Assembly: GCF_001597745.1 (NCBI RefSeq)
Contig: NZ_LUHJ01000026.1
Span: forward strand, 324,737-375,875
From: Anabaena sp. 4-3
GTDB lineage: Bacteria; Cyanobacteriota; Cyanobacteriia; Cyanobacteriales; Nostocaceae
Direction of reading: 5' to 3'
DNA: 51,139 nucleotides
The first letter of the stretch is position 1, and every line of letters starts with the position of its first letter. Positions 44,904 through 51,139 of this stretch are shown piece by piece. Position numbers and translations under genes: made by a program. The notes under the pieces were generated by a model. It saw only the letters and a program-made list of their open reading frames with translations, was not told the DNA's origin and did no database searches.

Positions 44904-44931
44904 GTAGAGACGTTGCATGCAACGTCTCTAC
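44904..44931. repeat. GTAGAGAC palindrome, copy 3
   Basis: A perfect 28-nt palindrome, GTAGAGACGTTGCA and its complement, between the MBL and ABC-transporter genes. Confidence 0.88.
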
Positions 44932-44970
44932 ACCTTGCTCTACAGCATATTTCACGGTAAATCATCAAAT

Positions 44971-46854
44971 TTAAACTGTACGGGTCTGGCGACTGCGTAC
45001 CCGTTCAGGACTCCCGGTAGGAATTGCCGCAATTAATTGTTGTGTATATTCTTGTTTAGGTTCGCGGTAAATGCTTTCTGCTGCACCTTGTTCGACAATT
45101 TGACCACGGTTCATAACTAAAATGCGATCACTCATAAATTTGACGACGCTTAAATCATGGGAAATAAAAATATAAGTTAGTTGAAATTCCGCTTGCAATT
45201 CCTTTAATAAATTTAATACCTGCGCCTGTACAGACACATCCAAAGCCGAAACCGACTCATCACAAATAATAAACTTCGGGTTTAACGCCAAAGACCTAGC
45301 AATACAAATTCTCTGACGTTGACCACCAGAAAACTGATGCGGATAGCGGTTAATTGCATCTGCACTTAAACCGACTCTTTCTAATAATTCTGCTACCCTT
45401 GCTAAACGTTGTTTTTTCGTCTTACCTACAGAGTGAATTAACAACGGTTCCATAATTGCATCCCCAACCTTTATCCGGGGGTCAAGCGCGCTAAAGGGAT
45501 TTTGGAAAACTATCTGCATTTCCCGGCGCAGTTTTTGCAAGGGTTCGCCTTTCAGGTGAGTAATATCTTGTCCATCAAAGATAATCTGACCGCTAATTGG
45601 GTCAAGTAATCGCAGTAGAGTTCTACCAAGGGTAGTTTTACCACAACCTGATTCTCCCACTAAACCTAATGTTTCCCCTGGTTTGACATCAAAAGAAACA
45701 TCATTCACAGCCATGTTATAGCGTTGAGTCCGACCAAACCAACCCTTAACAGGGAAACCTACCTTAAGATGGCGAATTTGTAACAAAGGTTTCTGTTTTT
45801 CCAAGTTTTCTAGCCTAGCGGAGAGTTCTGCACCAGTCACTTCAGGAGGGCGTGCGGGTTGTTTTTCTTGTATAATCAAATCTCCGCTTGTAGTTTCTTC
45901 TACACTCATGTAGTCAGAAACCGTCAGTAATTTATGGGGACGACGGTTAAGGGTAGGACGACAAGCAATCAAACCCTTAGTATATGGATGTTGGGGATGA
46001 TTAAAAATTTGCTCAGTTGCACCGTCTTCGACAATTTTACCTTTGTACATTACCGCTACTTGGTCGGCAATTTCCGAGATTAAACCCAAGTCGTGGGTAA
46101 TAAAAATCAACGCCATGTCACGAGTTTGTTGCAATTCTCGCAGCAGGTCAATAATTGTAGCTTGGACGGTGACATCTAAAGCTGTAGTTGGTTCATCTGC
46201 AATTAGTAGCAATGGGTTGCAAGAAATCGCCATTGCAATCATCACCCGTTGTAATTGACCGCCAGAAAGTTGATGCGGATAGCGTTCCAGCATAGATTCT
46301 TTATGCTGTTTCACCAACTGCGCCAATTTATAATCATCAAGGGGAGAATGGGGGTGAGTTTGCGGCCAAGTGTCGATGTATTGCTGTTGCAGTTGCTCAT
46401 CATTAGGTAAAAGTTTCACCTCTTGCAGCAGCGCGATCGCAATTTGTTTAGCTTCACCTATCGTCACATTTTGATGACGCTGAATTGCTTCCGTTAACTG
46501 AAACCCAATGGTATAAACTGGGTTTAGAGAACTCATCGGTTCTTGAAAAATCATAGCAACGTCACCGCCTCGGTATAGTTGCATTTCCTCTGGCGGTAAC
46601 GTCACTAAATTAATACCTTGATCATTTCCTTGAGCAGAAAACCAAATTTCCCCACCGCTAACTCTACCGGGATGTTGCAACAAACCCATCACCGCTAAAG
46701 CTGTAACTGACTTACCACTACCAGATTCTCCAACAATTCCTAGAGTCTCACCTCGTTTTAGCTGAAAGGAAATACCATCAACAGCTTTGACAGAATTGCC
46801 ATCACCGGTAAATTCTACTTGGAGATTGCGAACTTCTAGGACTGTTTCTCTCAT
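44971..46854 (-). CDS. Fused DppD-DppF-type ABC transporter ATPase
   Basis: The 627-residue protein joins two oligopeptide-type ATPase domains. The first has Walker A GESGSGKS (42-49), Q-loop [10 protein letters not shown], signature LSGGQ (196-200) and Walker [13 protein letters not shown]. The second has Walker A GESGCGKT (400-407), [18 protein letters not shown] near 510 and [12 protein letters not shown], where Ser replaces Pro. Each carries an oligopeptide-type extension ([21 protein letters not shown]). Domain one has about 40 extra residues before its signature. Such fusions energise peptide, nickel or glutathione import. No permease or binding protein is adjacent. Confidence 0.92.
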   Translation of the reverse strand: MRETVLEVRNLQVEFTGDGNSVKAVDGISFQLKRGETLGIVGESGSGKSVTALAVMGLLQHPGRVSGGEIWFSAQGNDQGINLVTLPPEEMQLYRGGDVAMIFQEPMSSLNPVYTIGFQLTEAIQRHQNVTIGEAKQIAIALLQEVKLLPNDEQLQQQYIDTWPQTHPHSPLDDYKLAQLVKQHKESMLERYPHQLSGGQLQRVMIAMAISCNPLLLIADEPTTALDVTVQATIIDLLRELQQTRDMALIFITHDLGLISEIADQVAVMYKGKIVEDGATEQIFNHPQHPYTKGLIACRPTLNRRPHKLLTVSDYMSVEETTSGDLIIQEKQPARPPEVTGAELSARLENLEKQKPLLQIRHLKVGFPVKGWFGRTQRYNMAVNDVSFDVKPGETLGLVGESGCGKTTLGRTLLRLLDPISGQIIFDGQDITHLKGEPLQKLRREMQIVFQNPFSALDPRIKVGDAIMEPLLIHSVGKTKKQRLARVAELLERVGLSADAINRYPHQFSGGQRQRICIARSLALNPKFIICDESVSALDVSVQAQVLNLLKELQAEFQLTYIFISHDLSVVKFMSDRILVMNRGQIVEQGAAESIYREPKQEYTQQLIAAIPTGSPERVRSRQTRTV

Positions 46855-46942
46855 AGGAGTCTAGTATACAGTAAAAATTACTTTGGATTTTAACAGTAGT
46901 TTGGGATTTTATGGGGACTGGGGATTGGGGACAAATCAATTT

Positions 46943-47012
46943 AACAGTCAACAGTCAACAATCAAAAATTTTGAATTTTGAATTTTGAATTTTGAATTTT
47001 GAATTTTGAATT
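46943..47012 (+). repeat. CAACAGT and TTTTGAA heptamer arrays
   Basis: About 2.5 units of CAACAGT (46943-46961) are followed by about 6.5 units of TTTTGAA (46967-47012), just beyond the ssb stop codon. The same order occurs at 51017-51097. Confidence 0.88.
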
Positions 47013-47030
47013 AATTAGTCCCCCTCATCC

Positions 47031-47561
47031 CTAAAACGGAATATCATCGTCATTAGGTTCTTCTACCGGAGGTGCATAACTGCTGGGTGTAGAGACAGGT
47101 TCGTAGGTGTTTGGTGGGGGAGGGACATTTACGGGAGTTGTCACCGGGGTAGTTGTGGGACGTGGAGACTCGTAACTCGGAATATTACTCGGTGGTGGGG
47201 GTGGTGCTGTTTCTGTAACTGCGGGAGTTCTCGCGGGTGCTGGCGATGCGGTGAAAGCAGTGCCTACAGGTTGAATTTGTTGTACAGTTAATTCTGCATG
47301 TTTTTCTTTAGAACCATCTTGATTTTTAATTGTGTGCATCCCTAAGCGTCCGGCTAGAATTACGCGATCGCCTTGATGATAGTTTTGCTGAATTTCTGTG
47401 GCTAAATTTCCCCATCCCACAACTTTTAAAGTTGCTGGTGGTTCTTCCGGTTTCACGGAATTGGGAAACTGTACCAGCATTTCTGTCTTTGCTAAGTTAT
47501 CTGCTGTATACCGTAATTGTGGCTCTTGAATGATTTCCGCCATTAACACACAACTGTTCAT
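47031..47561 (-). CDS. ssb: Single-stranded DNA-binding protein
   Basis: The 176-residue protein has an N-terminal OB-fold (about 1-105; CVLMAEIIQEPQLRYTADN, LKVVGWGNLA, GDRVILAGRLGM), a Pro/Thr-rich disordered linker (about 110-165) and the acidic tip EEPNDDDIPF, the partner-docking tail of bacterial SSB. The OB part differs from typical SSB in its start but fits cyanobacterial forms. An excellent AGGAGG stands 5 nt before the ATG. Confidence 0.93.
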   Translation of the reverse strand: MNSCVLMAEIIQEPQLRYTADNLAKTEMLVQFPNSVKPEEPPATLKVVGWGNLATEIQQNYHQGDRVILAGRLGMHTIKNQDGSKEKHAELTVQQIQPVGTAFTASPAPARTPAVTETAPPPPPSNIPSYESPRPTTTPVTTPVNVPPPPNTYEPVSTPSSYAPPVEEPNDDDIPF

Positions 47562-47566
47562 GATAT

Positions 47567-47572
47567 CCTCCT
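47567..47572 (-). promoter_or_regulatory. Perfect Shine-Dalgarno site of ssb
   Basis: AGGAGG on the minus strand, 5 nt before the ssb ATG. It is much stronger than the sites of most genes here and fits high expression. Confidence 0.75.
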
Positions 47573-47820
47573 GGCTTAATAATTTTTAATTTCTAATTCG
47601 TAATTCTCAACTCATATACGCAAGCCTATCTGGTTTGTGAAAATTGAGTTATTTCTAGCATAAAAGCCAAGCGATCGCGTTGTACAACAGTCATTACACT
47701 GTTGAACGCTTTCGCCTGACTAAAACGAGCATTGAATCTTGCATGAGTAGTATAATTGTATCACTTTTACAAAAAAAATACTTGCTACAGATATAAACCA
47801 CAAAAAAGTTTCAAACCCTT

Positions 47821-47848
47821 GTAGAGACTAAGCATGGTAAGTCTCTAC
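47821..47848. repeat. GTAGAGAC palindrome, copy 4
   Basis: GTAGAGACTAAG and GTAAGTCTCTAC form an imperfect 28-nt palindrome directly before the tandem 65-nt elements. Confidence 0.8.
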
Positions 47849-47867
47849 ACTGTATCTAATTAGTCTT

Positions 47868-47932
47868 GTAGGGTGCGTCAGACTGTTTAAATGCTGTCAA
47901 TCAACGTATTTTTGATATCTGACGCACCCTAC
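47868..47932 (+). repeat. 65-nt inverted-repeat element, copy 7
   Basis: GTAGGGTGCGTCAG and CTGACGCACCCTAC with the same interior type as 32435. Confidence 0.9.
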
Positions 47933-47967
47933 TAATATGTTAGTTGCCTCAGTATCTAATTATTCTT

Positions 47968-48032
47968 GTAGGGTGCGTCAGACTGTTTAAATGCTGTCAA
48001 TCAACGCATTTTTGATATCTGACGCACCCTAC
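47968..48032 (+). repeat. 65-nt inverted-repeat element, copy 8
   Basis: It differs from copy 7 by one base seen (CGCATT for CGTATT) and lies exactly 100 nt further on. Confidence 0.9.
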
Positions 48033-48033
48033 T

Positions 48034-48160
48034 GGACTGTTTCAGCTAAAATAGTACAAAAATATAGTTCTTGTGGTGTGGGCATCTTGCCCGCACCGGA
48101 CGGGCTAGAGAGCTTATCCCACAAGAGAGTTTTAATGCACAAATTTAGCTGAAACAGTCC
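48034..48160. mobile_element. 127-nt MITE-like element with chimeric core
   Basis: Terminal inverted repeats GGACTGTTTCAGCTAAA and TTTAGCTGAAACAGTCC differ from the 40510 element. The core is related (ACAAAAATATAGTTCTTGTGG ... CACAAGAGAGTTTTAATGCA) but its central arms do not match: GGGCATCTTGCCC faces GGGCTAGAGAGCTT. Confidence 0.8.
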
Positions 48161-48212
48161 ACTACTAAATATGCCAGTATCTAGTTAGCAGAAAACTGCT
48201 GTAATATAAATC

Positions 48213-49424
48213 CTAAATCTGAACATGAACGGGAAACACACCTAAAGCAATCAATCTGGCTGGTAGGTCACGTAAAATCGGTAGGCGTAACCAAGCTGGC
48301 GGTTGAAAGGTGCGGTTAGATGTGAGAATGGGAGCAAATACTCGTTTCTGAATCAATGTCTGAAATGCTTGAATGATGCGTGTGGGCAATTCTCGGCGCA
48401 TCTGCACTTTTACCAAGTCTTTTAATTCTACATGATGATTTTGCAGAGGTTTAGTTAAGACATTGGCAGTTACCACCGCATCCTGAATAGCATAGTTAAT
48501 TCCCACACCGCCAACGGGTGACATGACATGAGCAGCATCCCCAATTAATAATAACCCTGGACGATACCAACGTTCTACAAGACTAGATTCTACCGAAAGA
48601 AACGCTACCTGTGACCAATCTTGTAAATTATCAATGCGGTTGGCTAATTCTGGGACAATTTCCACCACAGATGTTTTTAAAGCTGCTAAACCCTCACCCC
48701 GTAATTTTTGATATCCTCCCTTGGGAATGACATAGGCAATTTGCCATTGATCACCACGGTCAAGCATCGCTACAATATGACCAGCAGCAAAGCGTCCCAT
48801 TCCTCCCTCAATTTCTTCTGGTTGACGGGGTAGGCGAAACCAAAGTATATCCATCGGTGGTGAGGTTTCAATGGTGGTAAAATTTCCTAACTGTCGTAAC
48901 TTGGAATGACGACCATCTGCACCAACGGTGAGTATAGCCCGGACTTCATGCCAACCACCACCGCCCCGATAGCGGACACCTTTAATTACTCCATCCTCTG
49001 TAATTAGTTCTTGGACATTTGCCCCCATAACTACTTGACAATTGGGGTGTTTTTGTGCTTCTTCGGTGATAAATTCCAGAAATCTCACCTGGGGAAGCAT
49101 TGTAATGTAGGGATAGGAGGTTTTGAGGTGACTAAAATCGGCGAGTGTTACCGTATCTTGCGGCGTTTTGACTTGAATTTGCCGCATTTTAGCATGGGGT
49201 AATTGCAGCAAGCGATCGCTCAATCCCAATTCTGCCATAATTTCCATCACCGACGGGTGAATCGTATCACCACGAAAATCTCGGTCAAAATCCTTATGTG
49301 CTTCCAACAGCATCACAGAAACACCGTGACGTGCTAGCAGCAGTGCTAACACCGCACCAGCCGGGCCACCGCCAACAATGCAACAATCTGTAGTCTGTAC
49401 GTCTACAATATCATGGGTAGTCAT
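48213..49424 (-). CDS. FAD-dependent monooxygenase (UbiH/PHBH-like)
   Basis: The 403-residue flavoprotein has the dinucleotide-binding GGGPAGAVLALLLARHG (about 18-34), the second FAD motif VGADGRHSKLRQLG near 166-179 and the GDAAHVMSPVGGVGINYAIQDA motif near 293-314. These mark class A flavin monooxygenases that hydroxylate aromatic rings using NAD(P)H and O2. The substrate cannot be told from sequence; UbiH-like quinone or other aromatic oxidation is possible. AGAGGT stands 6 nt before the ATG. The gene is flanked by repeats and is probably monocistronic. Confidence 0.87.
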   Translation of the reverse strand: MTTHDIVDVQTTDCCIVGGGPAGAVLALLLARHGVSVMLLEAHKDFDRDFRGDTIHPSVMEIMAELGLSDRLLQLPHAKMRQIQVKTPQDTVTLADFSHLKTSYPYITMLPQVRFLEFITEEAQKHPNCQVVMGANVQELITEDGVIKGVRYRGGGGWHEVRAILTVGADGRHSKLRQLGNFTTIETSPPMDILWFRLPRQPEEIEGGMGRFAAGHIVAMLDRGDQWQIAYVIPKGGYQKLRGEGLAALKTSVVEIVPELANRIDNLQDWSQVAFLSVESSLVERWYRPGLLLIGDAAHVMSPVGGVGINYAIQDAVVTANVLTKPLQNHHVELKDLVKVQMRRELPTRIIQAFQTLIQKRVFAPILTSNRTFQPPAWLRLPILRDLPARLIALGVFPVHVQI

Positions 49425-49472
49425 GATTGCACCTCTGTTTAGGAGTGGGGAGTAGACAAATCAATTCAAAAT

Positions 49473-49497
49473 ACCCTGCGGGAACGCCAAAGGCGTA
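49473..49497 (-). repeat. 25-nt double-hairpin insert in a heptamer context
   Basis: On the minus strand TACGCCTTTGGCGTTCCCGC plus AGGGT: two mini-hairpins, ACGCC-ttt-GGCGT and CCC-gca-GGG. ATTTTG units stand on both sides, followed by AATTGATTTG, as at 51098. Confidence 0.75.
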
Positions 49498-49663
49498 CAA
49501 AATTCAAAATTCAAAATTACAGAATCTTTGGGAAATGGGGATGAGGGAGATGAGGGAGATGTTTGTTGTGGGCTGGAGAAAGTGGTGTTTAATTCTACGG
49601 TAATTGGGTTTTGCTGATGTAGACCGTTTTTTTGTAATTCGTAATTACTGCTATGCTAACTCT

Positions 49664-49719
49664 TGACTAATGACTAATGACTAATAACTGATGACTAATA
49701 ACTAATGACTAATGACTAA
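49664..49719 (+). repeat. TAATGAC heptamer array that supplies a start codon
   Basis: Eight units of TGACTAA (variants TAATAAC and TGATGAC). The last full unit contains ATG 49712, the start of the ABC ATPase gene. Confidence 0.9.
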
Positions 49720-50986
49720 AGTTGTTATAGAAAACGTATATAAAAGTTTCCCTCCCCGCAAAGGGGAAAGTGTCACCCCTGCTGGTAAGCTAACTCAGAC
49801 AGCAGCAGAACAACCAGGAAATATTAATGTGTTGCGACGAATTAACCTCACCATTAATGATGGGGAATTTATGGTGTTGGTGGGTGCTTCTGGTTGTGGG
49901 AAAAGTACCTTACTGCGGTTAATTGCTGGGTTGGAGGTAATGACAGGTGGTAATATTTGGGTAGGCGATCGCTTGGTGAATGATTTACCACCCAAAGACC
50001 GTGACATAGCAATGGTGTTTCAAAATTACGCCCTTTACCCCCATAAAACGGTGTATGAAAATATCGCCTTTGGGTTACGTCGTCGGGAATTAGGCAATGT
50101 TGCAACTCAGCACTCTCGACTCCCTGAGTGGGGAGAAAATTTCCTCGTGGGGATGACAAGAAATTTACCGAAAGGTTTACGTTATATCTCGGAGAAAGAG
50201 CGAGAAGTAGACGCAAGGGTGCGGAGTGTGGCGGAGTTATTGCAAATTGAAAAATTATTGCATCGCTTACCGAAACAACTATCAGGGGGACAAAGACAAA
50301 GGGTAGCATTAGGAAGAGCGATCGCACGTAATCCGCAAGTATTTTTAATGGATGAACCGCTTTCCAACTTAGATGCTAAACTCAGAGCAGAAACCCGGAC
50401 TCAAATAGTCAAATTACAACGCCAGTTAGGGACAACGACGATTTACGTCACCCATGACCAAACAGAAGCCATGACAATGGGCGATCGCATTGCCATAATG
50501 AATCAAGGTCAGATTCAACAAGTAGCTTCACCATTAGAACTATATAATCATCCCACCAACCGCTTTGTCGCCGAATTCATTGGTACACCACCGATGAACT
50601 TTATCCCCGTAAAATTTCACGCACCTTTATTAATTACCCATTCGCAATTTCGGCTCACCCTTCCAGAAGAGTGGGGTAGAGCGTTACAAAGATATGATGG
50701 ACAAACCCTAATTTTAGGTATTCGTCCAGAACACCTAAGTTTGAGCGTACCAGCGACAAAAAATTTACCAGTGCAAGTAGACTTAGTAGAAAACCTCGGT
50801 CACGATGCTTTTATTACTGTTAGACTGATGGATCAAGATTCTAAGTTTGCTCAAATAATCAATCCTCTGCAAGTGCGAGTACCACCAGAAAAATTAGTTA
50901 GCATTGGTGAACAACTGTGGTTATCCCTCACCCCAGACAAACTGCACTTTTTCGATCCAGACACCGAGTTAGCGATTTTTCCCTAG
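49712..50986 (+). CDS. MalK/UgpC-type ABC transporter ATPase
   Basis: The 424-residue protein has Walker A GASGCGKS (58-65), Q-loop VFQNYALYPHKT, signature LSGGQRQR (190-197), Walker B FLMDEPLSNLDAKLR (211-225), the H-loop THDQTEAMTMGDR, and the C-terminal regulatory OB domains (about 290-424) of the carbohydrate-importer class. Compared with MalK it has two inserts, about 25 residues after KSFPP (16-38) and about 30 residues before the signature domain (128-165). In this class one ATPase can serve several sugar importers, consistent with no permease nearby. The start codon comes from the heptamer array; no Shine-Dalgarno site is seen. Confidence 0.92.
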   Translation: MTKVVIENVYKSFPPRKGESVTPAGKLTQTAAEQPGNINVLRRINLTINDGEFMVLVGASGCGKSTLLRLIAGLEVMTGGNIWVGDRLVNDLPPKDRDIAMVFQNYALYPHKTVYENIAFGLRRRELGNVATQHSRLPEWGENFLVGMTRNLPKGLRYISEKEREVDARVRSVAELLQIEKLLHRLPKQLSGGQRQRVALGRAIARNPQVFLMDEPLSNLDAKLRAETRTQIVKLQRQLGTTTIYVTHDQTEAMTMGDRIAIMNQGQIQQVASPLELYNHPTNRFVAEFIGTPPMNFIPVKFHAPLLITHSQFRLTLPEEWGRALQRYDGQTLILGIRPEHLSLSVPATKNLPVQVDLVENLGHDAFITVRLMDQDSKFAQIINPLQVRVPPEKLVSIGEQLWLSLTPDKLHFFDPDTELAIFP

Positions 50987-51016
50987 TTGGTATTGTTGAC
51001 TGGAGACAAATAAATT

Positions 51017-51097
51017 CAACAGTCAACAGTCAACAGTCAACAGTCAACAGTCAACAGTCAACAATTTTGAATTTTGAATTTTGAATTTTGAATTTTG
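51017..51097 (+). repeat. CAACAGT and TTTTGAA heptamer arrays
   Basis: About 6.5 units of CAACAGT (51017-51062) and about five units of TTTTGAA (51064-51097), after a GACAAATAAATTCAA piece. Confidence 0.92.
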
Positions 51098-51120
51098 TAG
51101 GCGCAGCCTTCCCGCAGGGT
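51098..51120 (+). repeat. 23-nt double-hairpin insert in the TTTTGAA array
   Basis: TAGGCGCAGCCTTCCCGCAG plus GGT: mini-hairpins AGGC-gca... and CCC-gca-GGG, with ATTTTG before and ATTTTGAATTGATTTG after. It is the same insertion context as 49473 in opposite orientation. Confidence 0.75.
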
Positions 51121-51139
51121 ATTTTGAATTGATTTGTCC

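Larger units (their letters stand above)
47562..48212. other. Repeat cluster between ssb and the flavoprotein gene
   Basis: After a short AT-rich ssb upstream region come, in order, a GTAGAGAC palindrome, two 65-nt elements in a 100-nt tandem duplication, and a 127-nt MITE: more than 300 nt of adjoining repeats. No gene is seen. Confidence 0.75.

Overview
The window is from a heterocyst-type filamentous cyanobacterium of the Nostoc/Anabaena group. The basis is frequent HIP1 octamers (GCGATCGC), phycocyanobilin:ferredoxin oxidoreductase (PcyA), a one-helix high-light-inducible protein, a cyanobacterial group 1 sigma factor, zinc-ribbon Ser/Thr kinases, and intergenic DNA filled with heptamer tandem arrays, small dispersed repeats and MITE-like elements. 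It is ordinary chromosome: no prophage, CRISPR array, tRNA, rRNA or transposase gene was seen.

Layout. 1-4.7 kb: the end of a DUF4351-type protein, a MacB-type permease with its HlyD-type adaptor (minus strand, no ATPase beside them), a secreted TPR protein and a stand-alone receiver. 4.9-14.7 kb is an information-processing block: gyrA, an hli gene with a probable RpaB (HLR1) site, sigA, a 1.96-kb gene-free region, gyrB and miaA. 14.8-19.7 kb: a Uma2-type protein, glycolate dehydrogenase GlcD, a GHL10-type glycoside hydrolase and an EVE-domain protein. 20-27 kb: a PGM1-like ATP-grasp enzyme, a PAS/GAF histidine kinase with a degenerate ATP site, a membrane protein and a membrane-anchored Ser/Thr kinase. 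27.3-33.2 kb: a pentapeptide-repeat protein, pcyA, a nucleoside phosphorylase, a retropepsin-like protease, a second atypical histidine kinase and a BON-domain protein. 33.4-40.5 kb: two tandem paralogous Ser/Thr kinases, a PaaK-like adenylating enzyme and moeA. 40.7-44.8 kb: an RDD protein, the rpmG-rpsR-rnb cluster and an MBL-like protein. 45-51 kb: a fused DppD-DppF ABC ATPase, ssb, a flavoprotein monooxygenase and a MalK/UgpC-type ABC ATPase.

The genes are mostly single units rather than long operons. The clear linked sets are adaptor-permease (1-nt overlap), rpmG-rpsR (2-nt gap, followed by the RNase II/R gene) and the two kinases.

The most unusual content is intergenic. A 65-nt inverted-repeat element occurs eight times. 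One copy is split by a second element that inserted at TA, and removing it restores exactly 65 nt. Two copies face each other around the BON gene. A second element family shows swapped stem halves. Small hairpin inserts inside heptamer arrays keep their stems by compensatory change. Heptamer arrays run into start codons. A multi-hairpin segment lies about 0.7 kb upstream of sigA. Several genes have apparent N-terminal extensions that only translate these repeats, so shorter starts are given. No complete new biological system could be shown from sequence alone; the best candidates are the repeat dynamics, the structured region upstream of sigA and the shared C-terminal domain of the tandem kinases.
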